Source: Mycobacterium kansasii ATCC 12478
Lineage (GTDB): Bacteria > Actinomycetota > Actinomycetes > Mycobacteriales > Mycobacteriaceae
NCBI RefSeq assembly: GCF_000157895.3
Contig: NC_022663.1
Location: 744,001 to 808,000, forward strand
Direction of reading: 5' to 3'
Length of the DNA stretch: 64,000 nucleotides
Position 1 is the first letter of the stretch. Every line of letters starts with the position of its first letter. A program made the position numbers and the translations under genes. Positions 54,087-62,913 of this stretch are shown piece after piece. The notes under the pieces are model-generated. The model was not told the DNA's origin and searched no databases. It was given only the letters and a program-made list of their open reading frames with translations.

Positions 54087-54681
54087 CCGCATATACCAGC
54101 AGCACCCGCGGGTATACGCGCAGCCATTCCGGCGGCTGCGGGGTCCGTGCGACGCAGGATGCGTTGTGGCCCAACCACTCCAGCGCACGGCGATACGCAT
54201 CGACGTTGGCCGGGCGGAATGGGTAGCGATAGTAGCGGGCGAACGCTTCCACGTGCGCACGGAGGATCAACTTGCCGGTGCGGCCCTGTGGCATGTCCTC
54301 GAACACAATGATGCTGCGCCGCGCGACCCGGTGACACTCCTTGATCAGCGCCAGGGGATCATGGCTGTGATGCAGCACCTCACTGAGCAACGCATGGTCA
54401 AATGACTTGCCTTGAACAGGAATTGAGGTGCCGTCGAACAGGCGGAACGGGATCTGGGTCCGGCGCGAGTCCTGCACGTCCACGCCGCTGGCGTCCACCC
54501 CGTACATCTCATGCAGATACGCCGACAGATAGCCGGTTCCGCACCCGACGTCGAGCACGCTGTCCCCCTCGTCGAGATAGCCCTCGAGCGCTCCGGCCTG
54601 CCCGCGCAACCGGGCCTTCGGCCGCATGACGTTCAACGCGTCCCCGAGACCCGGTGGCGAAGGCAGCTGCACGGCGATCAT
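54073..54681 (-). CDS. SAM-dependent methyltransferase (type 11)
   Basis: A 202-residue class I methyltransferase: motif I VLDVGCGTGYLSAYL near residue 48, motif II/III GKSFDHALLSEVLHHSHDP, then RSIIVFEDMPQGRTGKL. The ATG at 54681 is chosen; the frame runs on upstream without a better start. The fold resembles UbiE-like small-molecule methyltransferases. Substrate not predictable; the location among P450, UbiB kinase and sulfotransferase genes hints at lipid or quinone tailoring (inference). Confidence 0.87.
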   Translation of the reverse strand: MIAVQLPSPPGLGDALNVMRPKARLRGQAGALEGYLDEGDSVLDVGCGTGYLSAYLHEMYGVDASGVDVQDSRRTQIPFRLFDGTSIPVQGKSFDHALLSEVLHHSHDPLALIKECHRVARRSIIVFEDMPQGRTGKLILRAHVEAFARYYRYPFRPANVDAYRRALEWLGHNASCVARTPQPPEWLRVYPRVLLVYAVKPP

Positions 54682-54779
54682 TGTGCCGTGAAAACCTCTC
54701 GGAGGGTGGGCGACCCGCTGGCGCGGCGCCGGTGGATGCCACCACCCGATGGCGCCGGCTGCAGCGTTTACCCTCAAGC

Positions 54780-55349
54780 ATGGCCAGTCCCGCATTCCCC
54801 GCCGCCGACGTGCTGGCTGCCCGGCAGAAGCTGGTGCTCGACCACTTCCATGACGAGGTCCGCCACGACTGGGACGCCGTGCTGTCGACGTTCCCGCATC
54901 CCCATTACGAGCTGATCCCACAAATGACCGTCCACGACGGCAACCAGGCGGTGCGTGGCTACTACACCTACACCCGGACGGCGTTCCCCGACCAGGACCA
55001 TGAACTCATCGCGTTGCGCCACAGCGCCGATGCGGTGGTCGTCGAATTCTGGCTGATGGGGACCCACCGGGGCTACCTCGGCAAGATCCCGCCCACCGGC
55101 AGCCGGTTCCGGGTCCGGATGACCGCGTACTTCATCTTCGACGACGCCGAAACGCTTGTCTGCGAACGTATTTACTTCGACACGCTGACGATGATCAAAC
55201 AGTTGGTCGGCGGCCTGGGCCTGAAGAAACCGGCGAATTGGCTATTGGCCGCACGCTGCCTGCGTGGCCTGCTGACGATGTCGTCGCAGCAACCCGACCC
55301 CGCATTGACCGACACCGCGCCGCCGGCCTTCGCCGAAGCCGGGACCTAG
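54780..55349 (+). CDS. SnoaL-like polyketide-cyclase-fold protein
   Basis: A 189-residue NTF2-fold protein with the SnoaL-like core: VLDHFHDEVRHDWDAVLSTF, HPHYELIPQMTVHDG, then HRGYLGKIPPTGSRFRVRMT and YFDTLTMIKQL. SnoaL relatives catalyse aldol cyclisation, hydration or isomerisation of polyketide or steroid-like substrates. ATG 54780. The start lies 98 nt from the divergent methyltransferase. Function unproven. Confidence 0.87.
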   Translation: MASPAFPAADVLAARQKLVLDHFHDEVRHDWDAVLSTFPHPHYELIPQMTVHDGNQAVRGYYTYTRTAFPDQDHELIALRHSADAVVVEFWLMGTHRGYLGKIPPTGSRFRVRMTAYFIFDDAETLVCERIYFDTLTMIKQLVGGLGLKKPANWLLAARCLRGLLTMSSQQPDPALTDTAPPAFAEAGT

Positions 55350-55397
55350 GCGGGTACGCTTTCGCACCGAGGTCCCGATACTGAGAGTCCCGCTGCG

Positions 55398-55910
55398 ATG
55401 AACCAAAGAATCCGTCATACGGTGTGCGGCCTGTCGGCGGCCGCGCTGTTGGCGGGCTGTGCCATCAACGGCGTCAAAGCCGGTCCCAGCCCGGCCGGCG
55501 GTACGCCGCCAGCGGCGACCGCGCTCGGTACTACATCACCCACCTCGCCGCGACCACGCACCGAGAAATGGATCGCCCTGCAGGTCGGCGAGTGCGTGGC
55601 CGACCTGCCTCCGGCCGACCTCAGCCGGATCACCGTCACCGTGGTCGATTGTGCGACACCGCATGTGGCCGAGGTCTATCTGCGTGCGCCGGTTGCGGTG
55701 GACAACGCCATCAGCGCCGTCGCAAACCGAGAATGTGCCGCCGGGATCGGGTCTTACACCGGGCAATCCGTCGACAGCGGCGCATATTCGGTGACCTATC
55801 TGATCGACTCCAACCAAGACAGAACCGGGGCCAATCCCACTCCCAGCACCGTCATCTGCCTACTGCAAGCACCAAACGGTCAGCTTCTCACCGGATCCGC
55901 ACGTCACTGA
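55398..55910 (+). CDS. Lipoprotein with septum-formation-like domain
   Basis: A 170-residue lipoprotein: signal with lipobox LLAGC, a Pro/Thr-rich spacer (about residues 30-55), then a domain with LQVGECVADL, VDCATPHVAEVY, NRECAAGIGSYTG and a final TVICLLQAP. The spaced Cys (GEC, DCATPH, REC, VIC) are the pattern of the actinobacterial septum-formation domain family. Function unknown. The end overlaps the convergent DUF5995 gene by 7 nt. Confidence 0.88.
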   Translation: MNQRIRHTVCGLSAAALLAGCAINGVKAGPSPAGGTPPAATALGTTSPTSPRPRTEKWIALQVGECVADLPPADLSRITVTVVDCATPHVAEVYLRAPVAVDNAISAVANRECAAGIGSYTGQSVDSGAYSVTYLIDSNQDRTGANPTPSTVICLLQAPNGQLLTGSARH

Positions 55911-56692
55911 CGCGCTCTCGATGCGGCCTGGTCGAGGACACGTATGTTGTGGGCCGTGTCGCGGCTTTCTTCCCGCGCAATCGCCTCGACCCATTCCGAC
56001 AACGGCGGTGGCGGGTTCAGGTGGCGTCTGATCCACCAGGCAAAAATCGTATCGTGGTCATCAATGACTTTGGAGCGGTTGCTCTCCGGCTCGGCCAGCA
56101 GCTGTTGCGCGAATGTCCATGCCATGTCCCGAGATTGCCGCAGTTCTGCAGTGAGTAGGCCGATGTCGTCGCCGGTCAACTGCCTGCGGTAGCGGGCAAA
56201 GCCCGGCGAAATCTGTTCCGTGGCGTCGGCTATGACGTTGGCCTGGCTCACCAGAATGGCATTGACCGCGTCGAAGTCGTTGCGCAGCGACTCCAACGAA
56301 TCACCGGCGGTTTCGGCGGCGGTAATGCCCAGATCGAAGGTGTCGTGCGCGTTCATCGCGGTGAGCATGTGCTGCAACACGATTGGCTCATCGCTATCGT
56401 TTGTCTCGAAGGCGGCTTGCCACACCTGCGACGGATTGCCAGTGCCGCCGCCGAAATAGCGGTGCAGGGCATCGAAATACCGCCGCGCGAACGTCAAACC
56501 AAACCGGGTTGTACGGGGTCCGTCCTTGAACACTCCCCGATGAACGGCATCACCGATCGCGATAGTCGACCGCTTGTACATGACAGCGAAATATCCGGCC
56601 GGGTTGGCCGTGTCAACGGACCAGTCGATGATCGACTGCAGCGCGCTGACGATGTCGTCCAGACTGTCGATGCGCGGTAGCGGGGGCGGCAT
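55904..56692 (-). CDS. DUF5995 family protein
   Basis: A 262-residue helical protein of the DUF5995 family: IDSLDDIVSALQSIIDWSVD, GYFAVMYKRSTIAIGDAV, FARRYFDALHRYFGG, and the defining HMLTAMNAHDTFDLGI. No catalytic role is known; the His/Asp cluster could bind a metal. The ATG at 56692 fits the family start; a GATACT hexamer 7 nt upstream on the minus strand would suit a leaderless promoter. An ATG at 56734 would add 14 residues. It is divergent from the ABC1 kinase. Confidence 0.85.
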   Translation of the reverse strand: MPPPLPRIDSLDDIVSALQSIIDWSVDTANPAGYFAVMYKRSTIAIGDAVHRGVFKDGPRTTRFGLTFARRYFDALHRYFGGGTGNPSQVWQAAFETNDSDEPIVLQHMLTAMNAHDTFDLGITAAETAGDSLESLRNDFDAVNAILVSQANVIADATEQISPGFARYRRQLTGDDIGLLTAELRQSRDMAWTFAQQLLAEPESNRSKVIDDHDTIFAWWIRRHLNPPPPLSEWVEAIAREESRDTAHNIRVLDQAASRARQ

Positions 56693-56780
56693 GCCGTTTA
56701 GTATCCAACGCCAGGCGACCACGGGTAGCATCATCAGGCGGTTTCACGCGTCCAATCGCAGCGGCCGCGGGAGGGTCACT

Positions 56781-58199
56781 ATGGCAAACAGTGACAACCC
56801 GGTCCCGCAGGGGCGGATCCGGCGGACCATGCCGTTGGCCGGTTTCGCGGCCCGGGCCGCCGGCGGGCGCATGGTGGCGGGACTGCGCGAGAAGACCGGC
56901 GACACCGGCGCCGTCGCCCGCTTCCACGAACGCACCGCCGCAAGGTACTCGGAGCTACTGGGCCGCTCCAAGGGCGTGCTGATGAAAGCCGGACAGATTC
57001 TGTCCGTGATGGACACGAGTTGGGTTGGTAACGGCCAGTTCTCCGGTTACCAGGCCGCGTTGGCGCACCTGCAGGCCGATGCCCCGCCGATGGATCCGGC
57101 CCTGGCTCGCGAGGTGCTGCAGGCCGATCTTGGCCGGCCGGCCGAGGAGGTCTTCGCCGAGTTCGCCGACGAGCCGATGGCTGCTGCCTCCATCGGGCAG
57201 GTGCACCGGGCAGTGCTGCCCGATGGTCGACGAGTGGCGGTCAAAATCCAGTACCCGGGCGCGGCCGAAGCCATCCGCGACGATCTGGCCAACACCGAAT
57301 TGCTCGCAAGCTTCTTGCGGCTGGTGTCCACGACATTGGGCAACGTGATTCAGACCGATGTCAAGCGGGCCGCACGCGAGGTCGCCGCTCGCATCGGCGA
57401 GGAAATCGACTACCGCCACGAAGCGGCCAACATCGCCGCGTTCGCCGGGCTGTACCGTGACCACCCGTTCATCCGGATCCCGGATGTCGTTGCCGAAGCA
57501 TCAGGTGATCGGGTGTTGACGATGACCTATCTGGACGGAATGGATTGGGCTGCAGCCCAAGATGCGGAACAGGAGCTCAAGAACTGCTGGGCCGAGGCCA
57601 TCTTGCGGTTTGCCACCGGTTCGGCCCGCCACGCGAATCTGTTTCACGCCGATCCGCACCCCGGTAACTACCGGTTCGGCTCCGACGGGCGGGTCGGCTT
57701 TCTCGACTTCGGCTGTGTGAAGGTCGTTCCCGAGCCGTTTCGCCACAAATACATGCATACGGTCCGGGCCGCCCTGGACGGACGAGCTCACCAGCTGCGC
57801 GAGTTCATGGTGGACGCCGGCTTTCTGACTGCCGATTCCGGCCTGAGCGCTGCCCAGGTGTACCAATGGTGGGCCGAGATCCTTCAGGAGGCCCTGGGCC
57901 CGCAGCCGGTCACCTTTACCAGGGACACCTCGCGGCGAGCGCTACGGGCACTGGTCCCACTGTCACCAGACCACCCGGTTCGCCGGATGTCGCTGCCCGA
58001 TGACCTGGTCTTCATGTCGCGAATCAGCCTCAACGTCAACGCAATATGCGCCATGCTCGGGGCCAGCGTGCACGCCCGCTCGATCGCCGATGACCTCGAC
58101 GGCGTCGCGGACCCGATCACACCGCTGGGCAAGCAGCATCGCGCCTGGGTAAGCGGGCGCGGTCTGCCGTTCGGGTTGGACCGCCACGACCATCCCTAA
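56781..58199 (+). CDS. ABC1/UbiB family atypical kinase
   Basis: A 472-residue UbiB/ADCK-like protein. The N-terminal KxGQ motif is KAGQILS (about residue 67), the A-rich loop is AAASIGQVHRA (about 134), the ATP Lys is in VAVKIQYPG, then the catalytic loop ADPHPGNYRF (about 290) and metal-binding LDFGC. Members support ubiquinone or menaquinone biosynthesis and lipid movement through ATPase rather than protein kinase activity. ATG 56781 has GGGAGGG 4 nt upstream. It lies next to stf3-cyp128, which modify menaquinone, an arrangement worth testing. Confidence 0.93.
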   Translation: MANSDNPVPQGRIRRTMPLAGFAARAAGGRMVAGLREKTGDTGAVARFHERTAARYSELLGRSKGVLMKAGQILSVMDTSWVGNGQFSGYQAALAHLQADAPPMDPALAREVLQADLGRPAEEVFAEFADEPMAAASIGQVHRAVLPDGRRVAVKIQYPGAAEAIRDDLANTELLASFLRLVSTTLGNVIQTDVKRAAREVAARIGEEIDYRHEAANIAAFAGLYRDHPFIRIPDVVAEASGDRVLTMTYLDGMDWAAAQDAEQELKNCWAEAILRFATGSARHANLFHADPHPGNYRFGSDGRVGFLDFGCVKVVPEPFRHKYMHTVRAALDGRAHQLREFMVDAGFLTADSGLSAAQVYQWWAEILQEALGPQPVTFTRDTSRRALRALVPLSPDHPVRRMSLPDDLVFMSRISLNVNAICAMLGASVHARSIADDLDGVADPITPLGKQHRAWVSGRGLPFGLDRHDHP

Positions 58200-58485
58200 A
58201 GGCTGACCCGCCCGTCGTTGCCCGGGCGCTTGACGCACGAGTCCGCATCCAGGGCGTCCAGTCTGCGCCCAGAGTGCTGTTGACTGCACGATTCGGGTGC
58301 CATCACGTACCGCTCACCCACCCACATACCGCGCGCGTTGCCGCCTCCTCGTCCACCTGGTTCCCGCGCCGTTACGCGCCTCATCTGCCGGGCGGTGGGT
58401 CTGCGCATCGTGGTTCTCGATGCGCATCCCAGGCCACCGGCGGTTCGAGCACGGACGGGTCCAGATCGCCCGATCTGGTCAGCCG
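58200..58485. other. Convergent intergenic region
   Basis: About 286 nt between the ABC1 kinase and the convergent stf3. No reliable gene. A hairpin CGCCCG/CGGGCG with an 8-nt loop (58209-58228) follows the kinase stop by 9 nt and might aid termination, but it has no U-rich tail. Confidence 0.4.
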
Positions 58486-59619
58486 TCAGCCGTGGGCGGC
58501 CGACGTGTCGGTTTGCCGGTACCCGTAACGGTCGATGACTTCGCCCCAGTGTTGTGTGACGGTCGCCCGTTGTTCGGCCGTCAATTGGTAGGTGTTGGTT
58601 TCGTAGTCCGCCCGCTCGGCGAAATACCGGCGCAGCCGCGGCCGCAGCCGCTCGAAGTCGCCCAGTCCCAGGTGCTCGTATAGTCGGCACAGCTGACCTT
58701 CGGGATCGGCGATCAGGTCCTCATAGCGCAATTCGTAAAAGCGCGACGGGGCAACAAGTTTGCGTCCTTCCTCCAGTTTCCGGTACAGGTCGACGTAGGT
58801 GGACAGCACTTTGTCGTCCAGCCCCGCGAACGTCGGACGCTGCAGGGCGTGTATCCGGGTGAACGCTTTGTGAAGGTGAATGGTCGACGGGTAAACGACA
58901 TACGGGTCTCGGACGATGTGGATGAACTTCGCTTGCGGAAAAACGTCCAGCAGCACTTTGATCCGGAAACTGTGGATGGGGTTTTTCAGGATCACCGTCT
59001 TGCGCCGGCGGAAGTACAGCTGCTGGACGAACCGGAACAGGGTTCGTTTCCACGCTTCCAGCTCTCGCGGCGTCAATTGCTCCAAGTCCACATACCGTTC
59101 GTGCGCCAGCGGCCGGTTGGGGAAGGCGATGGCCAGGTACGGCGACGGCAGTCCCTGCACGCACCAGATGAATTCGTCTTCCTGGGGGTGCTGCAAGCTC
59201 AACTCCATGTTGTCCATGGGCCGATGCGTGGGCACCAGGAAGCCCACCCAGCGCGCGAACCACTCGGTCAACAGGAAATGCTGCGGCGCAAGGCATTCGT
59301 AGCCGGTAGGCGCGGTGTGGTGATCGTCGAGGATCAGCAGTTCGTGCAGCAACGTGGTGCCGGTACGCCAGTGCCCGACGATGAACACCGGCGGATCGGC
59401 GACCACCGTTTCGGCCACGCGCCTGCCGAGCGTGGCCTGCTGGCAAACTCCCAGAACAGAATTCACGACGCTGAGAAACGTGTAGAGGACCGCGAAGTGC
59501 CAGCGGCTCCAGTGCACGGCGAAGCGGTTATGGATCAGCAGGCGCGTCCAGGCGGAGAAATTGCAGCCGATCCACAGCGGCGCCGCCCACTCATGCCACC
59601 ATGAGCGGGGCGTCTTCAT
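58486..59619 (-). CDS. stf3: Sulfotransferase Stf3 (Rv2267c ortholog)
   Basis: A 377-residue PAPS-dependent sulfotransferase. The 5'-phosphosulfate loop is GHWRTGTTLLHELL (about residue 80) and the 3'-phosphate loop is in FIHIVRDPYVVYPSTI. In M. tuberculosis Stf3 sulfates the hydroxylated menaquinone produced by CYP128, giving sulfomenaquinone (S881), a virulence-modulating outer-envelope lipid. The ATG at 59619 overlaps the cyp128 stop as ATGA, which settles the start; a longer frame exists but is only cyp128 shadow. Confidence 0.95.
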   Translation of the reverse strand: MKTPRSWWHEWAAPLWIGCNFSAWTRLLIHNRFAVHWSRWHFAVLYTFLSVVNSVLGVCQQATLGRRVAETVVADPPVFIVGHWRTGTTLLHELLILDDHHTAPTGYECLAPQHFLLTEWFARWVGFLVPTHRPMDNMELSLQHPQEDEFIWCVQGLPSPYLAIAFPNRPLAHERYVDLEQLTPRELEAWKRTLFRFVQQLYFRRRKTVILKNPIHSFRIKVLLDVFPQAKFIHIVRDPYVVYPSTIHLHKAFTRIHALQRPTFAGLDDKVLSTYVDLYRKLEEGRKLVAPSRFYELRYEDLIADPEGQLCRLYEHLGLGDFERLRPRLRRYFAERADYETNTYQLTAEQRATVTQHWGEVIDRYGYRQTDTSAAHG

Positions 59620-61043
59620 CGAGATGCGCGGGGTGTCACGGCAACCCGGAGCCGAGTCGGGCCGCGAAGGTTGGCGTTCGTCGTCCATGCCGGGGGCTCA
59701 ACCACGTCTATCCGGTCGATGTTGGTGACGATCTCGCGTAGCACGGCGTGGCCCTCCATCCGCGCCAGCTGGGTTCCGGGACACAGGTGGATGCCGGAGC
59801 CGAACGCAAGATGACCGGTCGGGTTGCGGTCGGCACGAAAGACGTCCGGGTCGTCGTACTGGCGCGGGTCGCGATTCGCAGCGCCCCACGCCAGCAGCAC
59901 CAGCGAGCCTGCCGGGATGACCGCCCCGCCGACGGGATAGTCGACTCGCGTTGTGCGGCAGATGTTCTGGATCGGAGACACGAAACGAAGTTGCTCCTCG
60001 ATCGCCGAAGGTATCAAATCGGGTCGGCGCGCCAGGAGGCTGAGCTGATCGGGAAACTCGGTCAGCGTGAGAAACAACGTGCTGATCATATGCGCGGTGC
60101 TCTCATAGCCGGCAACCAGCAACAACACCGCGAAAAAGAAGAGTTCGTCATCGCTGAGGCGACCGTGCTCGGCATGCGCGGCGAGCCTGCCGAAGACGGT
60201 GTGCTCGCCCAGTAGCCCAGTGGCGCGCCGCTGCGTGAAGAGCGCCCGCAATCGCCGAAAACCGGTGAAGCCCTGTGCAAGCGAAACCAGCCCGGAAGCC
60301 GACAGGTTGACGTCGGTGATCCGAGCCGCCTGGTTGGACAAGCGGCAGAACATGCCCTCGTCGGGTCCCGGCACGCCCAGAACAGCGGTGATGGTGCGCA
60401 TCGGCAGCGGTGCGGCCACGGTGGCGACGACGTCCGCGGGCGTCCGGGTCAGTAGTTCGGCGACCAACTCGTGGGCCAGTCGGTCGATCATCGGACGCCA
60501 TGACTCCACCGCCCCGCGCGCCATACTCGGTGCCAGCTGCTTGCGCAACCGGGTGTGTGTCGGCGGGTCAGAGGTGGGCAGGAAGGGCAGGCACCCGCGG
60601 GAAAAGGTGACTCCGCCGGCGCTGGACAACGCGTGGTGGTTGCGCGCAGCTTCACGGACGTCGGTGTAACGACTCACGATGTAGACGTCGCGTTTGGGGT
60701 TGTATTGGACCCGCTCGCCCGCCAGCAGCTCCCGGTAATGCGGGTAGGGGTCGGCGGCTGTCACCGGATCGAACGGATCGAAATCGGTGAACTGCACCTG
60801 CTTTTGGGAACGCTTGACGTCCAGCCGCGACCGGACCTTGCCGGCGGCCCTGAGCGCGAGTCGCATCGCAACCTCCGGGCCATAGGTCCCGACCACCCGC
60901 GCGTCGCGCCACAGCGCGTTCCGCTGGAGATCAAACCAACCGGATGAAGACCGAGTCGAGCCGTACGCGGTCGGCCCGCGGCCGGGTAGGCCACGCGCCA
61001 TCGGGCATCCAGCGCGCGGCATCGCCACCTCGGAACTGGTCAT
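59616..61043 (-). CDS. cyp128: Cytochrome P450 CYP128 (Rv2268c ortholog)
   Basis: A 475-residue P450 aligned along its length with M. tuberculosis CYP128A1 (489), the proposed omega-hydroxylase of menaquinone MK-9. I-helix LLVAGYESTAHM, ExxR in EEQLRFVSP, heme loop FGSGIHLCPGTQLAR (Cys about residue 420). The ATG at 61043 has GGAGGG just upstream and matches the family start (AGCP segment about ten residues in). The upstream frame continues to 61214 but lacks homology. Coupled to stf3 by ATGA. Confidence 0.95.
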   Translation of the reverse strand: MTSSEVAMPRAGCPMARGLPGRGPTAYGSTRSSSGWFDLQRNALWRDARVVGTYGPEVAMRLALRAAGKVRSRLDVKRSQKQVQFTDFDPFDPVTAADPYPHYRELLAGERVQYNPKRDVYIVSRYTDVREAARNHHALSSAGGVTFSRGCLPFLPTSDPPTHTRLRKQLAPSMARGAVESWRPMIDRLAHELVAELLTRTPADVVATVAAPLPMRTITAVLGVPGPDEGMFCRLSNQAARITDVNLSASGLVSLAQGFTGFRRLRALFTQRRATGLLGEHTVFGRLAAHAEHGRLSDDELFFFAVLLLVAGYESTAHMISTLFLTLTEFPDQLSLLARRPDLIPSAIEEQLRFVSPIQNICRTTRVDYPVGGAVIPAGSLVLLAWGAANRDPRQYDDPDVFRADRNPTGHLAFGSGIHLCPGTQLARMEGHAVLREIVTNIDRIDVVEPPAWTTNANLRGPTRLRVAVTPRASR

Positions 61044-61347
61044 GACCCTCCGATACCGGCCTACACAGGCCCAAGCAGCTCCGGAACATTGACAGAGTAG
61101 CGGCGGGCCAGGCGGTGGGTGGCCAGTTCGGCAAACCGACACGAAGCCGAAACTGCTGGTCAGGTGCTTAGGCCGACTAAATGCGAGCCGAAGACATTTC
61201 GGCGCAGACGTCACGCCGATCGGACCGGGCGACCACCGGATCGGAGTCGTTTGTCAGCAGAGCGTTTCACCGCGCCACCGCCCGGGTCCTGGCTACACTC
61301 GGTCGACGTCGAGCGCCTGTCCCCCGACTTTCTCTGGGAGTTGCCCC
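61044..61347. other. Divergent intergenic region
   Basis: About 304 nt between cyp128 and the first DUF202 gene. It must contain the promoters for both directions; no palindrome or clear -10/-35 pair could be singled out, and no coding frame is convincing. Confidence 0.45.
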
Positions 61348-61737
61348 GTGGCCGATCACCACACGCCCGCCGGCGCGCAGGGCGCTGACAGCCCAGCCGA
61401 GACCGAGCCCGACTACCGGTTCACCCTGGCCAACGAGCGGACGTTCCTGGCTTGGCAGCGCACCGCCTTGGGACTGCTCGCCGCGGCGGTCGCGCTGGTG
61501 CAACTCGTCCCGGAGCTGGTGATCCCCGGCGCCCGCCGGATGTTGGGTGTGGCGCTCGCGGCACTGGCAATCCTCACCAGCGGCATGGGCCTGCTGCGCT
61601 GGCGGCAGGCTGACCGAGCCATGCGCCGCGGCCTGCCGTTGCCCCGTCACCCCACGCCCGCATACCTTGCCGTGGGTCTGGCCCTGGTTGGGATCGTCGC
61701 GCTCGGTTTGGTGATCGTCCAGGCGGTCCGGGGTTGA
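61348..61737 (+). CDS. DUF202 membrane protein (Rv2272-like)
   Basis: A 129-residue membrane protein of the DUF202/YidH family: FTLANERTFLAWQRTALGLL at the start of the first helix, then two more hydrophobic helices (VALAALAILTSGMGLL and LAVGLALVGIVALGLVIV). The NERTFLAW motif defines the family. GTG start. Function unknown. Coupled to a second DUF202 gene by a TTGA overlap, as the Rv2272-Rv2273 pair is. Confidence 0.9.
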   Translation: MADHHTPAGAQGADSPAETEPDYRFTLANERTFLAWQRTALGLLAAAVALVQLVPELVIPGARRMLGVALAALAILTSGMGLLRWRQADRAMRRGLPLPRHPTPAYLAVGLALVGIVALGLVIVQAVRG

Positions 61738-62066
61738 GCCGGCCGGCAGCGCCGGGCGGGACATCGGATCGCGGGCTGCAGGCGGAACGGACGACGCTGG
61801 CCTGGACCCGGACGTCGTTCGCATTGCTGGTCAACGGGGTGTTGCTGACGCTCAAGAATCTGCACGGCCACGACGGAGCGGCGGCGTTGATCCCGGCCGG
61901 CCTGGCCGCCCTTGCGGCCTCGTGCGGCTACGCGATCGCCTGGCAGCGGCAGCGAACGCTGAGCCGCCCGAGGCAGACCCGAATCACTGCCCGCCGCCAG
62001 GTTTACATCGTCGGTACGGCGGTGCTGGTGCTCATGGTCGTGACCGCGGCTGCCCAACTGCTGTAG
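61734..62066 (+). CDS. DUF202 membrane protein (Rv2273-like)
   Basis: A 110-residue membrane protein, paralog of its upstream neighbour: QAERTTLAWTRTSFALLVNG matches the family motif, followed by two further helices. The start is the unusual TTG at 61734, whose TGA overlap with the preceding gene (TTGA) and the family motif position support it. The tail overlaps the convergent channel gene by 35 nt. The two DUF202 proteins probably form one complex (inference). Confidence 0.87.
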   Translation: MSRPAAPGGTSDRGLQAERTTLAWTRTSFALLVNGVLLTLKNLHGHDGAAALIPAGLAALAASCGYAIAWQRQRTLSRPRQTRITARRQVYIVGTAVLVLMVVTAAAQLL

Positions 62067-62787
62067 CGGCTTGATCGCGGCGCAATTGTTCGGTCAATAT
62101 CCGGATCTCGGCGCGAAGCTCCTCGATCTGCGCGGCCGTAGCGGCACGATTCTCCGAATCGGTCTCGGCCACCCGCTGCACTATCCACGACGCAACCGAT
62201 GCGGTCACCACGCCGATCAGACTGATGCCGCCGATCATCAGCGACACGGCGATTACCCGGCCGGTAACGGTAACCGGGTATAGGTTGCCGTAGCTTACGG
62301 TCGTCACCGTCGTGGTCGCCCACCACAAGGCCTTCCCGAAGGAGTTGATGGTGGCACCCGGGTGGCCGCGTTCCTGGTCGAGGATGGCCAGCGATGTGAC
62401 GTAGACCAACAGCGAGATACCCGAGACCGTATAGATGAGGATTCGCCCGCGAACGGCATTGCCCACGGCCTTCTGCAACGCGCCGACGAGCACCACCAAC
62501 CGCAGCAACCGTAGCGGCCGCATCATGGGCAACGCCACGATGAGCAGGTCGAAGATGTGCTGGACGAACCATTGCCGGCGATCGGGTGCGAGCGCCAACC
62601 TAATGAGGTAATCGACGACGAAGACGCTCCAGGCGACCCAGCTCGCGGCCCACAGAATACGCGCCTCGTCGCCGTGCGGCTGGTAGAGCACTTCCACCGA
62701 GTAGATGGCCAGGAATGCGACAGCCACCACGGCAAGTGGCCATTCGGTGCGCTGCTGCCAAAGCTCAACTTTCGATGGCTCGGTCAT
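62032..62787 (-). CDS. Voltage-gated potassium-channel-like protein with atypical filter
   Basis: A 251-residue channel of the six-helix Kv-like type: several helices (S1-S4 region, with LIVALPMMRPLRLLRLVV carrying S4-like Arg residues), a pore helix and filter, and a C-terminal coiled coil (IEELRAEIRILTEQLRRD). The filter reads TTVTTVSYGNLYPVT, so the usual TVGYGD is TVSYGN: the first filter Gly is Ser and the Asp is Asn. The reading AGC for Ser is clear. Selectivity for K+ may be lost. ATG 62787. Its end overlaps the DUF202 gene. Confidence 0.9.
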   Translation of the reverse strand: MTEPSKVELWQQRTEWPLAVVAVAFLAIYSVEVLYQPHGDEARILWAASWVAWSVFVVDYLIRLALAPDRRQWFVQHIFDLLIVALPMMRPLRLLRLVVLVGALQKAVGNAVRGRILIYTVSGISLLVYVTSLAILDQERGHPGATINSFGKALWWATTTVTTVSYGNLYPVTVTGRVIAVSLMIGGISLIGVVTASVASWIVQRVAETDSENRAATAAQIEELRAEIRILTEQLRRDQAATAVGQPRSRP

Positions 62788-62913
62788 TTCGGCTGGGCCT
62801 CCGAGTGGGGTATCGGTCCAAAACTTCTGCTCGCTATAACGTAGCGCGCCGTGAATGCAGCAACGGATCGGCCCAATTCCATTGCCGTGGCGCTTCTTTC
62901 GATGATAGGACAG

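Noticed and set aside
58196..58690. Minus-strand frame of 164 codons over the stf3 end and intergenic region
   Set aside because: It overlaps stf3 in the same strand but another frame, has low-complexity Arg/Ala content and no ribosome site.
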